Source of the DNA: Zongyangia gallinarum
Lineage (GTDB): Bacteria; Bacillota; Clostridia; Oscillospirales; Ruminococcaceae
Assembly (NCBI GenBank): GCA_904419315.1
Contig: CAJFQY010000021.1
Span: forward strand, 1 to 33,487
DNA: 33,487 nucleotides
Direction of reading: 5' to 3'
Positions 1 to 6,428 of this stretch are shown here, one piece after another. Below the pieces are notes generated by a model. It was not told the origin of the DNA, ran no database searches, and saw only the letters and a program-made list of their open reading frames with translations. The translations under genes and the position numbers were made by a program. Position 1 is the first letter of the stretch. The number at the start of each line of letters is the position of its first letter.

Positions 1-290
1 ATATCCGCTCCAAGACCACGGCGCAGCAGCAGGCAGAAATCAACGCTTGGGTGAAGGTTGCAGTCTCTGCCGCCGAGCAGATTTACAAGGGCAGCGGTCG
101 CGGCGAAGAGAAGAAGGCGTATGTCATCCAGTGGCTCCGTGAGCATGGCGTCACCGTTGACGAGGCGAAGCTCGACGCACTTATTGAATCCGCTGTGTAC
201 GAGCTGAATCAGGGCGTGATTCCTGTTGTGGAGCTGCCTGAAACTGTCGTGATTAACAACGCCAATGAAACCGAGAAAAAGGAGGAATAA
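1..290 (+). CDS. Phage holin, LLH family (5'-truncated by window)
   Basis: The open frame runs in from the left edge (first full codon at 3) and ends at 290, so the N-terminus is missing; the GTG at 51 is probably internal because the upstream residues IRSKTTAQQQAEINAW continue the same helix. The visible part (AVSAAEQIYKGSGRGEEKK, then AYVIQWLREHGVTVDE, then LDALIESAVYELNQ) matches the conserved C-terminal half of LLH/superfamily-6 phage holins, membrane proteins that release endolysin at lysis. The N-terminal transmembrane segment would lie upstream. The endolysin gene starts 4 nt after the stop with its own GGAGGA site at 281-286, the usual holin-lysin order. Family call is from recognition of the conserved segment. 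Confidence 0.85.
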   Translation, partial: IRSKTTAQQQAEINAWVKVAVSAAEQIYKGSGRGEEKKAYVIQWLREHGVTVDEAKLDALIESAVYELNQGVIPVVELPETVVINNANETEKKEE

Positions 291-293
291 CCT

Positions 294-1310
294 ATGAGCA
301 ACAGTTCTTTAGTTAGCTATACGAAGTTAAGCCCGAACCATTCGGGCCAGAGAACTCATTCTATTGACCGTATCACGCCGCACTGCGTAGTGGGCCAGTG
401 TTCCGTGGAGACACTGGGTACTATTTTTGCGCCGACTTCGAAGCAGGCTTCCTGCAACTATGGTATCGGCGTAGACGGCAGAGTTGGTATGTATGTTGAG
501 GAGAAGAACCGCTCTTGGTGCTCCTCGTCTAATGAGAACGACCAGAGAGCCGTGACCATTGAGTGCGCCTCTGACACCTATGCTCCGTATGCGTTTAAGG
601 ATGTGGTGTACCAGAAGCTCATCACGCTCTGCGTAGACATCTGCAAGCGCAACGGGAAGAAAAAGCTGCTCTGGCTCGGCGATAAGACCAAGACGCTCAA
701 CTACTCTCCGAAGTCCGACGAGATGGTGTTGACCGTACACCGCTGGTTCGCCAACAAGAGTTGCCCCGGTGACTGGATGTACTCTCGCATGGGCGACCTT
801 GCCAGCAAAGTTACAGCACAGCTTGTCGGCAGCACCTCCGGCAACGCTGGCGGCAACACATCCAGCAAACCGTCCGGCACCACTACCACCAACTACACCG
901 TCAAGATTACCACCAGCGACCTGAATATCCGCTCTGGCCCCGGCACGAATTACAGCAGCAAGGGCTTTATTAAGCCCGGCGTCTACACTGTCGTTGCCGA
1001 GTCCGATGGCACTGGAGCCTCCAAGTGGGGCAAACTGAAATCTGGTGCTGGTTGGATTTCGCTCGACTACGCTACCAAGACCGGCACTGCTTCTACATCC
1101 TCCGCAGAGGTCAAGGTTGGCAGCAAAGTTACCGTAGACTCTGGCGCTGTGTACGGCGGCCTGACCACTGCGAGAGGCACGAAAGTCCCTTCGTTTGTCA
1201 TCGGAAAACAGTACACTGTGTCGCAGATTGCTACACATAAAGGGGAGAAAGAAGCCCTCCTCAAAGAAATCACCTCGTGGGTAGCTGTGAAGTACCTGAA
1301 CGTGGTGTAA
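294..1310 (+). CDS. Phage endolysin: N-acetylmuramoyl-L-alanine amidase with SH3-like repeats
   Basis: A 338-residue peptidoglycan amidase. Residues about 1-175 form an Amidase_2/PGRP-type domain with the expected zinc ligands H30 (ITPHCVVGQ), H149 (TVHRWFANK) and C157 (SCPGDW). A Gly/Ser/Thr-rich linker (about 178-200) leads to a bacterial SH3 domain at about 201-262 (NIRSGPGTNYSSKG, GWISLDY). A second SH3-like or wall-binding module occupies about 272-338. There is no signal peptide, fitting holin-dependent release. It cleaves the amide bond between N-acetylmuramate and L-Ala. The start is set by GGAGGA 8 nt upstream. It is the last gene of the lysis module; a rho-independent terminator follows within 12 nt. 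Confidence 0.95.
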   Translation: MSNSSLVSYTKLSPNHSGQRTHSIDRITPHCVVGQCSVETLGTIFAPTSKQASCNYGIGVDGRVGMYVEEKNRSWCSSSNENDQRAVTIECASDTYAPYAFKDVVYQKLITLCVDICKRNGKKKLLWLGDKTKTLNYSPKSDEMVLTVHRWFANKSCPGDWMYSRMGDLASKVTAQLVGSTSGNAGGNTSSKPSGTTTTNYTVKITTSDLNIRSGPGTNYSSKGFIKPGVYTVVAESDGTGASKWGKLKSGAGWISLDYATKTGTASTSSAEVKVGSKVTVDSGAVYGGLTTARGTKVPSFVIGKQYTVSQIATHKGEKEALLKEITSWVAVKYLNVV

Positions 1311-1321
1311 CAGACTCAGAT

Positions 1322-1356
1322 AGCCCTCAGCCTAAATGGTTGGGGGCTTATTTTTG
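1322..1356 (+). terminator. Rho-independent terminator after the lysis module
   Basis: Eleven-base arms AGCCCTCAGCC (1322-1332) and GGTTGGGGGCT (1338-1348) pair completely if two G-U wobbles are allowed, with loop TAAAT. A T-rich tail (TATTTTTGTTT) follows. It sits 12 nt after the endolysin stop and separates lysis genes from the accessory cassette. Confidence 0.85.
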
Positions 1357-1374
1357 TTTCCAGAGAATTTTGCC

Positions 1375-1488
1375 GCAGCAAATCTTCCAGCAAACTCTCC
1401 GGCAAAGCATCCAGCAAAATGCCCGGCAAACTCTGAATATGAAAATGAAATTGAATATGAAGATGAAATTGAAAATGAAAATGATAAA
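1375..1488 (+). repeat. Two adjoining in-frame tandem repeats (12-bp x5, 18-bp x3)
   Basis: Five 12-bp units of form CCRGCAAANNNN lie at 1375-1386, 1387-1398, 1399-1410, 1411-1422 and 1423-1434; they abut three 18-bp units GAATATGAAAATGAAATT-like at 1435-1452, 1453-1470 and 1471-1488. In one frame they read PANS/PAKH/PAKC/PANS and then EYENEI/EYEDEI/ENENDK. Such Pro-Ala then Glu-Tyr-Asn low-complexity tails are typical of the C-termini of phage DnaD-like or DUF6291-like proteins. The only start upstream in this frame (ATG 1336) is inside the terminator loop and lacks a ribosome site. I read this as the remnant tail of a lost gene rather than an intact CDS. Confidence 0.7.
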
Positions 1489-1751
1489 GAAAAAGGTACT
1501 CTTCGATTTTTTCGGGTATTGGCTTCGGGTATAGCCACCGCTCGGTGGCTCGCCTACGACACGACCGAAGTCAGGGAGAGTCTACTACATATCAACGCCG
1601 TAGCTCCTTGGGCGAGGCGTAGATGCTGCTATTTCCGATGAGAGAGTGGTTGGATTGGGCCGAAACGCTCCGCAGGAGAAATTATACTCCCAAACGAGAA
1701 CGCCCTGTATAGGCCCTCCTATGCGCCCAGACAGAGAGGTCTGCTCAAATC
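1489..1751 (+). other. Gene-free, hairpin-rich stretch; possible structured RNA
   Basis: No convincing gene lies between the repeats and the first cassette promoter. The stretch carries a nested structure: GGCTTCGG (1521-1528) pairs with CCGAAGTC (1565-1572), enclosing a perfect hairpin AGCCACC-GCTC-GGTGGCT (1533-1550). A further small hairpin CAGAC-AGAGAG-GTCTG is at 1728-1743. The frame of the preceding repeats continues to 1641 as an Arg-rich sequence. It may be a non-coding RNA or decayed coding sequence; function unknown. Confidence 0.35.
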
Positions 1752-1832
1752 TTACCAAAAGGTAAATTCCGAGAGAAAATTATAAAAATGTTTTCGAAAC
1801 CTCTTGCCCTACCGAGGGAAGTTTACTATAAT
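1752..1832 (+). promoter_or_regulatory. Cassette promoter 1 with upstream operator-like motif
   Basis: The -35 box TTGCCC (1804-1809) and -10 box TATAAT (1827-1832) are exactly 17 bp apart, a strong sigma-A promoter. The perfect inverted repeat TTACC-AAAA-GGTAA (1752-1765) starts 52 bp upstream of the -35. The first gene has GGAGGT at 1871-1876 and ATG at 1885. The same arrangement recurs ahead of 3896 and 8625. Confidence 0.9.
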
Positions 1833-1884
1833 TATAACATCAGTAGGAAGTTTATAAGAATAGTAAAATTGGAGGTATAAAACG

Positions 1885-2247
1885 ATGATGCAGGTTGAAT
1901 TTGAGCGGCTGGTGGGCCGAGAGGTTACTGGAGAGCAGTACAAGCTCATTGAGGAGCTGTATATGCAGAGCAGCCTTTCCAAGCAGGACTTCGCCAAGAG
2001 CATGAAGAAGGTTGTGAAGAGTCTTCCGAGACCCAGATGCAGCAGAACCTACACGATGGCGGTCAAGGATAGGTCCGGTCACTACCGTACACCGAACGGG
2101 TGCTACATCCATTCAGTGCAGGTGGAACTGCTGGATGTCTCCGTTGCCACGGGAGCCGTAAAGGTGAGAGTAGTGCCGGACTCCTACGAAATGAAGTACA
2201 GCGTGGACTTCTACGATAACGACAGACGGGTCTGCGTAGTGCGGTAA
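1885..2247 (+). CDS. Conserved phage/mobile-element protein of unknown function
   Basis: First gene of cassette unit 1; 120 residues, soluble, no signal or membrane segment. The N-terminal half (FERLVGREVTGEQYKLIEELYMQS, read in pieces) is a mostly helical acidic segment resembling N-termini of several unannotated Clostridia phage proteins; residues 35-55 are basic. The C-terminal half looks beta-rich (VQVELLDVSVATGAVKVRVV). No catalytic motif is seen. ATG 1885 is chosen for its spacing from GGAGGT at 1871-1876; a second in-frame ATG follows immediately. Reading the gene as the leader of an operon is inferred from the promoter directly upstream. Confidence 0.85.
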   Translation: MMQVEFERLVGREVTGEQYKLIEELYMQSSLSKQDFAKSMKKVVKSLPRPRCSRTYTMAVKDRSGHYRTPNGCYIHSVQVELLDVSVATGAVKVRVVPDSYEMKYSVDFYDNDRRVCVVR

Positions 2248-2285
2248 ACCAGATGGCTGCCCTACCGGCCATACGGGGAGAAAGG

Positions 2286-2459
2286 ATGAACGAGATGTTG
2301 GAGGATTTGGTTCTGCTGACTTTCTACCTTTCGGCATTGTTTCTGATGCTGGGAGTTGGAGGGTTCTTTTTGGAAGTCGTTGTTCCGAGGGTGCCGTTCC
2401 TCTCCCGCTGGTTAGACAAGTGGATTCCTGATGATGATTTTGAGGAGGATGACGAGTGA
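2286..2459 (+). CDS. Small single-span membrane protein
   Basis: 57 residues. A hydrophobic segment of about 22 residues (LVLLTFYLSALFLMLGVGGFF) spans residues 7-28, followed by a linker with VVVPRVPFLSRWLDKW and a strongly acidic tail (DDDFEEDDE). A frame open further upstream has an ATG at 2253, but 2286 is preferred because GGGGAG (2275-2280) lies 5 nt before it. The stop overlaps the start of the next gene by one base (TGATG). Function unknown; a small membrane protein in a phage accessory cassette could act in superinfection exclusion or as a lysis modulator, which is speculation. Confidence 0.75.
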   Translation: MNEMLEDLVLLTFYLSALFLMLGVGGFFLEVVVPRVPFLSRWLDKWIPDDDFEEDDE

Positions 2460-2872
2460 TGAGCGTGAGCATTGAGAAGAAAAAGGCCGAGGCCGTTCTG
2501 CGTATGCGTCAGATGGGCGTGTATGGCAATACCATTCGTCAATTCGAGAAGGAGGGTTACATCAGCCGCAGCGAGCCTCCGCTGTACGCTTTCTACTGGG
2601 TAGAGGGTGAGGAGCTGGAGCGGATTCGCAGGTTTGAGAAGGACTACAACGCTCTGGTATACATGGTGATTCGCTCCTACACGACGCTGGGTATTATGGA
2701 TTCTTACCTCTACGTCAGCGATTACGAAGAGGAGTGGGAGATGGACCGTGAGCGCCTCAGAAATGGAGAACCCTGCTGCTACGTTTACAACAACGATATG
2801 CCGGATTGCTCGGAATTTGGGGACATCGGTATCAAGATGACACCCGCTGCGAGTCCGAGACGTATTTGGTGA
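2459..2872 (+). CDS. Conserved mobile-element protein of unknown function
   Basis: 137 residues, acidic. The sequence opens with a helical KKKAEAVLRMRQMGVYGNTI segment and contains PPLYAFYWVEGEELERI, YNALVYMVIRSYTT, SYLYVSDYEEEWEMDRE and a C-terminal YVYNNDMPDCSEFGDIG block. I recognise this as a protein repeatedly found in Clostridia phages and integrative elements, always unannotated. No catalytic or nucleic-acid-binding motif is apparent. ATG 2459 is preferred to GTG 2456 because it shares its A with the upstream stop and is better spaced from GGAGGA near 2444. Likely translationally coupled to its neighbour. Confidence 0.85.
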   Translation: MSVSIEKKKAEAVLRMRQMGVYGNTIRQFEKEGYISRSEPPLYAFYWVEGEELERIRRFEKDYNALVYMVIRSYTTLGIMDSYLYVSDYEEEWEMDRERLRNGEPCCYVYNNDMPDCSEFGDIGIKMTPAASPRRIW

Positions 2873-2885
2873 GGAGGTGACATTG

Positions 2886-3431
2886 ATGGGACGAGGAAAT
2901 GTCTGCGTGCTCGGAAAGTGCGAGGGGCTTTATTACATAGACAACGATGACCTCTGCGTGTACCGCCCGATTGGTTCAACAGCCGCTGAGGAGCCTGAGC
3001 TGAGGCTCCGTAGGGACATTCCATTCGAGGACCTGTGCCTGTGGGAGTACAGCGATATTGACACCCAGTGGTGGGAGGATGACGTTATCGAGGAGTTACA
3101 AAGCTCCCTGCGGAAGAAGTTCCCCAGTTTCGTTCCCTGCGACAAATGGGTAGGACGTGAGCGCCGCGCCATTCTCCAGAACCAGTTGTTCTACATTGCG
3201 CTGGAGGACAACGAGTGGAGCTTGGCGGTGGAGCTGCTTCAGCGGGACGAGGGTTGGGGCGATGACTGGCGGCAGAACCTCCAGAAACGCCACTTTCAGA
3301 GATACCTCGATGGAATCAGGGACTCGCTCTTTGAGCAGTTTGAATCGCTCGGGGCTTACTCCGGCGCTTGGACGAGCAAAACGATTCACAGGCCCGTGGA
3401 GGGAGGTGAGACGAATGAAGGACTTACATAA
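2886..3431 (+). CDS. Conserved mobile-element protein (MGRGNV family), unknown function
   Basis: 181 residues. It begins MGRGNVCVLGKCEGLYYIDND, a hallmark of an unannotated protein family shared by Clostridia phages and ICEs. Further blocks are DDVIEELQSSLRKKFPSF, RAILQNQLFYIALEDNEWS, ELLQRDEGWGDD and a C-terminal FESLGAYSGAWTSKTIHR. It is soluble, Trp/Asp-rich and acidic. ATG 2886 lies 8 nt after GAGGAGG (2871-2877); an earlier GTG at 2877 is inside that site and rejected. The 3' end overlaps the next gene by 17 nt. No biochemical role can be assigned. Confidence 0.88.
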   Translation: MGRGNVCVLGKCEGLYYIDNDDLCVYRPIGSTAAEEPELRLRRDIPFEDLCLWEYSDIDTQWWEDDVIEELQSSLRKKFPSFVPCDKWVGRERRAILQNQLFYIALEDNEWSLAVELLQRDEGWGDDWRQNLQKRHFQRYLDGIRDSLFEQFESLGAYSGAWTSKTIHRPVEGGETNEGLT

Positions 3432-3762
3432 GCTGGACCAGTACAGGGTTCCGCACCCAGTGTGGCGGCAGGATTCATTCTTCGGCTCATTCAAGGTGTT
3501 CGTGAGTGGCAGGGCTTTCTACGTTCTGGCGAGCGTAGATGAAATCTCGAAGGGAGACCTATGGGAGCATATCAGTGTCACGCCGAAGAACCAGAAGCGC
3601 TGCCCTACTTGGGACGAGATGTGCGCCATCAAGGATATGTTCTTCGAGGACGAGGAGTGCATTCAGTTCCATCCCAAGAAAAGCAAGTACGTCAACAAGC
3701 ACGAGTATTGCCTGCACATCTGGAGGCCCGTCAGCGGTCGGTTGGTAAGCCTGCCGGAATAA
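3415..3762 (+). CDS. DUF7694-like phage protein
   Basis: 115 residues. The C-terminal two thirds carry the pattern CPTWDEMCAIKDMFFEDE, then IQFHPKKSKYVNKHEYCLHIW, which I associate with the DUF7694 family of phage and mobile-element proteins. Function of that family is unknown; the conserved Cys/His/Trp positions could hint at a metal or nucleotide site but nothing proves it. Start ATG 3415 follows GGGAGGTGAG (3401-3410). It ends unit 1: no hairpin terminator follows, and the next promoter region begins 4 nt after the stop. Confidence 0.85.
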   Translation: MKDLHKLDQYRVPHPVWRQDSFFGSFKVFVSGRAFYVLASVDEISKGDLWEHISVTPKNQKRCPTWDEMCAIKDMFFEDEECIQFHPKKSKYVNKHEYCLHIWRPVSGRLVSLPE

Positions 3763-3765
3763 ATC

Positions 3766-3874
3766 TTACGAAAAGGTAAATTTTCAGAAATTCTTGCCAC
3801 AATGTTACGAAAAGCTCTTGCCCAAACGCCCCAAACTTACTATAATTATAATGTAGTAGGAAATATTACGAAAA
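3766..3874 (+). promoter_or_regulatory. Cassette promoter 2 with three TTACGAAAA boxes
   Basis: TTGCCC (3818-3823), 17 bp, TATAAT (3841-3846). The TTACG-AAAA-GGTAA motif at 3766-3779 starts 52 bp upstream of the -35, as in promoter 1. The nonamer TTACGAAAA occurs three times: 3766-3774, 3805-3813 just before the -35, and 3866-3874 downstream of the start site. This is a plausible operator array for one regulator. A second TTGCCA at 3794 has no matching -10. Confidence 0.9.
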
Positions 3875-3895
3875 CGGAACAATAGGAGGTACACA

Positions 3896-4486
3896 ATGGG
3901 AACGAGAAATTTGACGGCGGTTTATCTCGACGGCGAGTACAAAATCGCCCAGTACGGACAGTGGGATGGCTACCCTGAAGGACAAGGGATGACGGCACTG
4001 AACTTCCTCCGTTCTATGGACGAGGAGAAGTTCAAGTCAGCCCTGCGAAACAGCTCGTTTATCTCTGGTGATGAACTGACGGCCCTTTGGAAGCAGTACG
4101 GAGCGGATGACAATGGGATGGTTTCGCTGGACGATGCCGACCGTATGAAGAAAGACCACCCAGAGTACAGCAGGGACACCGGCGCAACCATACTTCAGAT
4201 GGTACAGGACCACCCAGATGGGATGATGCTCCAGAACCAGATTGGATTTGCTGCGGACGGGTTATTCTGCGAATGGGCTTGGGTCGTTGACCTCGACAAG
4301 AGAACCTTCGAGGGGTACAGGGGCTTCGGCAGTGAACCGCTCACAGAGCAGGACAGATTCTACTTCCTGAAAGGCCTCGAAGAGAACGGGTACAGCGGAG
4401 TTCGGCTGGTTGCAGAGTGGAGCATTGACGAACTTCCCTCTGATGAAGATTTTCTGGCAGCGTTTAAGGAGGATGACGAAGAATGA
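3896..4486 (+). CDS. Conserved MGTRN-type protein, unknown function
   Basis: 196 residues. The N-terminus MGTRNLTAVYLDGEYKIAQY followed by GQWDGYPEGQG is a recognisable signature of an unannotated protein family common in phages and plasmids of Firmicutes and Bacteroidetes. Further features are a helical acidic middle (DDADRMKKDHPEYSRDTGA), MVQDHPDGMMLQNQIGFAADG, FCEWAWVVDLDKRTFEGYRG and an acidic tail. ATG 3896 lies 5 nt after AGGAGGT. It is the first gene of unit 2 and overlaps the next start by 4 nt (ATGA). Enzymatic role unknown. Confidence 0.9.
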   Translation: MGTRNLTAVYLDGEYKIAQYGQWDGYPEGQGMTALNFLRSMDEEKFKSALRNSSFISGDELTALWKQYGADDNGMVSLDDADRMKKDHPEYSRDTGATILQMVQDHPDGMMLQNQIGFAADGLFCEWAWVVDLDKRTFEGYRGFGSEPLTEQDRFYFLKGLEENGYSGVRLVAEWSIDELPSDEDFLAAFKEDDEE

Positions 4487-5202
4487 TGAAGAAAATGAAG
4501 CTCGCAGATGTCCCTTTTGGAAAGAACTTCGAGATTTGGGGCCATGCGTACACCGTTCTGGATAGTGATGACAAAGGCGTTTTCGTTCTGGAGACTGAAA
4601 CGGTCTGCGAGATGCCTTTCCGAGAGGACGAGGTGGACTACAAGGTTGCGCCGAATGACTTCAGGGACAGCTCGGTGAGGGCATACCTCGAAGGACGCTA
4701 TACCGAGGGACTGGTCAGTGCAGGAGCAAAATTGGATGAGGATATTCTTCCGATGGAGCTTGACCTCAAGTGTACCCTCGGACAGCACGAATACGGGGTG
4801 TCGAGAGTACACGCAGGTCTGCTCACGCTGGAGCAGTACGGGAAATACTACGACATCATTCCGAAAATTGATACACCCTACTGGCTCGTAACGCCTTGGA
4901 AAACGCCCAGCCGCTCCCCGACTACCAACCTCACCTACAGCGTCTGGTACGTCTACTCCGATGGTTACTACGGCGACTGGAACTGCAGCGACACTTATGG
5001 GGTTCGGCCCGCTTTGACTCTTAGCCCTTCACTCTTGGTCTCTGTTGAGTGCGATGAGGAAGAAGAGGTTGAAAGCAAGTGGCACGAGTACCTTGAGTAC
5101 CTGATTCACTGGGCAATCTCCCATTCGGATAAGGGTTTCGCAGGGTGTATGCCCGCTTGCTACAACGAGTGGCTGGACAGCGAAGGGAGTGATGAAGAGT
5201 GA
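4483..5202 (+). CDS. Protein with DUF6273-like C-terminal domain
   Basis: 239 residues. The N-terminal part (about 1-130) covers a small beta-rich domain (ADVPFGKNFEIWGHAYTVLD) with blocks such as FRDSSVRAYLEGRY. The region about 148-205 carries YWLVTPWKTPS, VWYVYSDGYYGDWNCSD and YGVRPALTLSP. The order Trp-Leu-x-(S/T)-Pro, then YSDG, then GVRPAL is the fingerprint of DUF6273, a compact C-type-lectin-like domain common in gut Firmicutes and their phages. A hydrophilic acidic C-terminal extension follows. No signal peptide, so a cytoplasmic or virion-associated role is likelier than secretion. Coupled to both neighbours by 4-nt overlaps. The domain call is from motif memory, moderately sure. 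Confidence 0.8.
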   Translation: MMKKMKLADVPFGKNFEIWGHAYTVLDSDDKGVFVLETETVCEMPFREDEVDYKVAPNDFRDSSVRAYLEGRYTEGLVSAGAKLDEDILPMELDLKCTLGQHEYGVSRVHAGLLTLEQYGKYYDIIPKIDTPYWLVTPWKTPSRSPTTNLTYSVWYVYSDGYYGDWNCSDTYGVRPALTLSPSLLVSVECDEEEEVESKWHEYLEYLIHWAISHSDKGFAGCMPACYNEWLDSEGSDEE

Positions 5203-5558
5203 ACCGCCTGACGAAGAAATATCCCAGCGGAGCTTGGGGTATTGACGGCAGCATTGACGAGGCAGTTTTGAAGCTGGCGGCCTACGAGGATTCGGGCTTT
5301 ACACCCGAAGAATTGCAGGACATACAGTGGATTCCGGTTGAGGAACGGTTGCCCAAGCTACCTGACAGCGATTACTGCTCAGTGATGGTTTTGACTGCAT
5401 ACAAAAGGAACCCCAGAAGTAGGCCGATGATTTACGAGAGGTCGTTGGTCAGAGGCAGGCGTGTTGAGCGATGGAAATACTATTGGGACAGGATTGCGGA
5501 TGAACTTCCAGACTATTGGATGCCGCTGCTCTGCCCGCCGAAGGAGGATGTACAGTGA
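5199..5558 (+). CDS. DUF551-like protein
   Basis: 119 residues with a GTG start overlapping the previous stop. The N-terminus MNRLTKKYPSGAWGID and KLAAYEDSGFTPEELQ form the short helical lead often seen ahead of DUF551. Then comes QWIPVEERLPKLPDSDYCSV, ending in a DYWMPLLCPPKE motif. This WIPVEERLP...WMPL..PP arrangement defines DUF551, small phage/prophage proteins of unknown function. The stop overlaps the next start by 4 nt, so the two are probably translated in a coupled fashion. Confidence 0.88.
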   Translation: MNRLTKKYPSGAWGIDGSIDEAVLKLAAYEDSGFTPEELQDIQWIPVEERLPKLPDSDYCSVMVLTAYKRNPRSRPMIYERSLVRGRRVERWKYYWDRIADELPDYWMPLLCPPKEDVQ

Positions 5559-5899
5559 TTACTGAACGAGAGAAGAAGAACCGGGATGAACTTTTCCGGC
5601 TGATGAGGGAAAACCCAGACCTACCTGTGGTTCCGATGGTGGATGCTGAAATCTGCGGTGATGACAGCGGGTACTGGTGCGGAGCGTGGGGTCACGCTTC
5701 CGTGGATGAGTACCTGATGTGTGAAAGGTACGACTACATGGCGTTCAAGAGCTGGGACGATGTATTCGATGTTCTTGAAAAGTACCTTTCAGATGAGGAG
5801 TTCGAGAAACTGCCAGAGTCCGAGAGTGAATGCAGAAAGCATTACGATGCGCTACCTTGGACCAAGGCAATTATTGTTTATATCACCACAGTGGATTGA
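5555..5899 (+). CDS. Conserved phage protein of unknown function
   Basis: 114 residues from GTG 5555, which overlaps the previous stop (GTGA) and is preceded by AGGAGG at about 5541-5546. The sequence ITEREKKNRDELFRLMREN, then PDLPVVPMVDAEICGDDSG, YWCGAWGHASVDEYL and DALPWTKAIIVYI forms a conserved order I recognise from many unannotated Clostridia phage genes. It is acidic with many aromatic residues, and no known active-site motif. An upstream in-frame ATG at 5516 would overlap the DUF551 gene by 43 nt and lacks a ribosome site. Confidence 0.85.
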   Translation: MITEREKKNRDELFRLMRENPDLPVVPMVDAEICGDDSGYWCGAWGHASVDEYLMCERYDYMAFKSWDDVFDVLEKYLSDEEFEKLPESESECRKHYDALPWTKAIIVYITTVD

Positions 5900-5914
5900 G
5901 GAGAAAGAAAAGAT

Positions 5915-6184
5915 ATGTACAAGTGCAAAGACTGCGGAAAAGAGAAAAGTTGCCCTGGACTACACACAGGCCCGCATAAAAATTGCTTCCGTCAAAAGAC
6001 CAACGCTGACAGGATTCGTGAGATGACCGATGCTGAGCTAGAGCTGTTCCTCCCCAACTGGAGTTACACCAACGCCTGCAAGGCTGGTGAGCGCGACTAC
6101 GCAGGCTGCGATAACGAGTGCGAAAAATGCGTTGCCGAATGGCTGAAACAGCCATACACCGGCAAGGAGAGGTATATGCAGTGA
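5915..6184 (+). CDS. Small Cys-rich, probably zinc-binding protein
   Basis: 89 residues with ten cysteines. The N-terminal YKCKDCGKEKSCPGLHTGPH and HKNCF arrangement resembles a zinc ribbon or knuckle. The C-terminal half contains DAELELFLPNW, then C-(x6-12)-C pairs ending CDNECEKCVAEWLKQP, a pattern repeated in many small phage proteins (TD-x-EL ... C..C ... WLKQ). A GGAGAAAG site precedes ATG 5915. The protein may bind metal structurally; no function is known. Its stop is fused to the next start as TGATG. Confidence 0.8.
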   Translation: MYKCKDCGKEKSCPGLHTGPHKNCFRQKTNADRIREMTDAELELFLPNWSYTNACKAGERDYAGCDNECEKCVAEWLKQPYTGKERYMQ

Positions 6185-6372
6185 TGGAGTTCGTCAAAGG
6201 GGACATTGTGCAAAACAGATTCGCTGGTGAGCACAATCCCAGAAAGCTCATGGTATATCTTGGAAAGAGCACCATACGTCAAGGACGGTACAGGCACAAA
6301 GGGTACACCTGCCTCGACTACGATGGGGAGAAAGTTCAGCTCTTTCGGGAGAATGCCCTTTGGTCAAAGTAG
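6184..6372 (+). CDS. Small beta-rich conserved protein
   Basis: 62 residues. The pattern MEFVKGDIVQNRF, then NPRKLMVYLGKST and GYTCLDYDGEKVQLF suggests a small SH3-like beta barrel, frequent among unannotated phage proteins. The start is ATG 6184, whose A is the last base of the previous stop. GTG 6181 is an equally spaced alternative behind GGAGAGG (6166-6172). The frame is open further back to 6118, but that part overlaps the Cys-rich gene and looks non-native. Confidence 0.75.
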   Translation: MEFVKGDIVQNRFAGEHNPRKLMVYLGKSTIRQGRYRHKGYTCLDYDGEKVQLFRENALWSK

Positions 6373-6377
6373 GACAC

Positions 6378-6428
6378 ATGAAAGAATTTGACGATTTTGT
6401 TGATGCACTAAGGAGGTTGGCAGAATGA
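6378..6428 (+). CDS. Possible 16-codon leader peptide
   Basis: ATG 6378 to TGA 6428 encodes MKEFDDFVDALRRLAE, a short amphipathic acidic helix. Its stop overlaps the next ATG (6425) by 4 nt, and the AGGAGG site of that next gene lies inside it. It fills the otherwise empty space between two tightly packed genes, which suggests translational coupling. Its own ribosome site is weak (AGGA at 6371), so it may be just the leader of the next gene. Confidence 0.35.
   Translation: MKEFDDFVDALRRLAE

Noticed and set aside
327..1238. Long minus-strand open frame (303 codons) inside the endolysin gene
   Set aside because: It is the antisense of a well-defined amidase with zinc ligands and ribosome site; its translation is low-complexity Arg/Ala/Val-rich with no domain, and it has no promoter or ribosome site.
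3157..3762. 201-codon frame starting inside the MGRGNV-family gene
   Set aside because: The upstream part is an out-of-frame Ser/Arg-rich shadow; ATG 3415 with GGGAGGTGAG starts the true gene.
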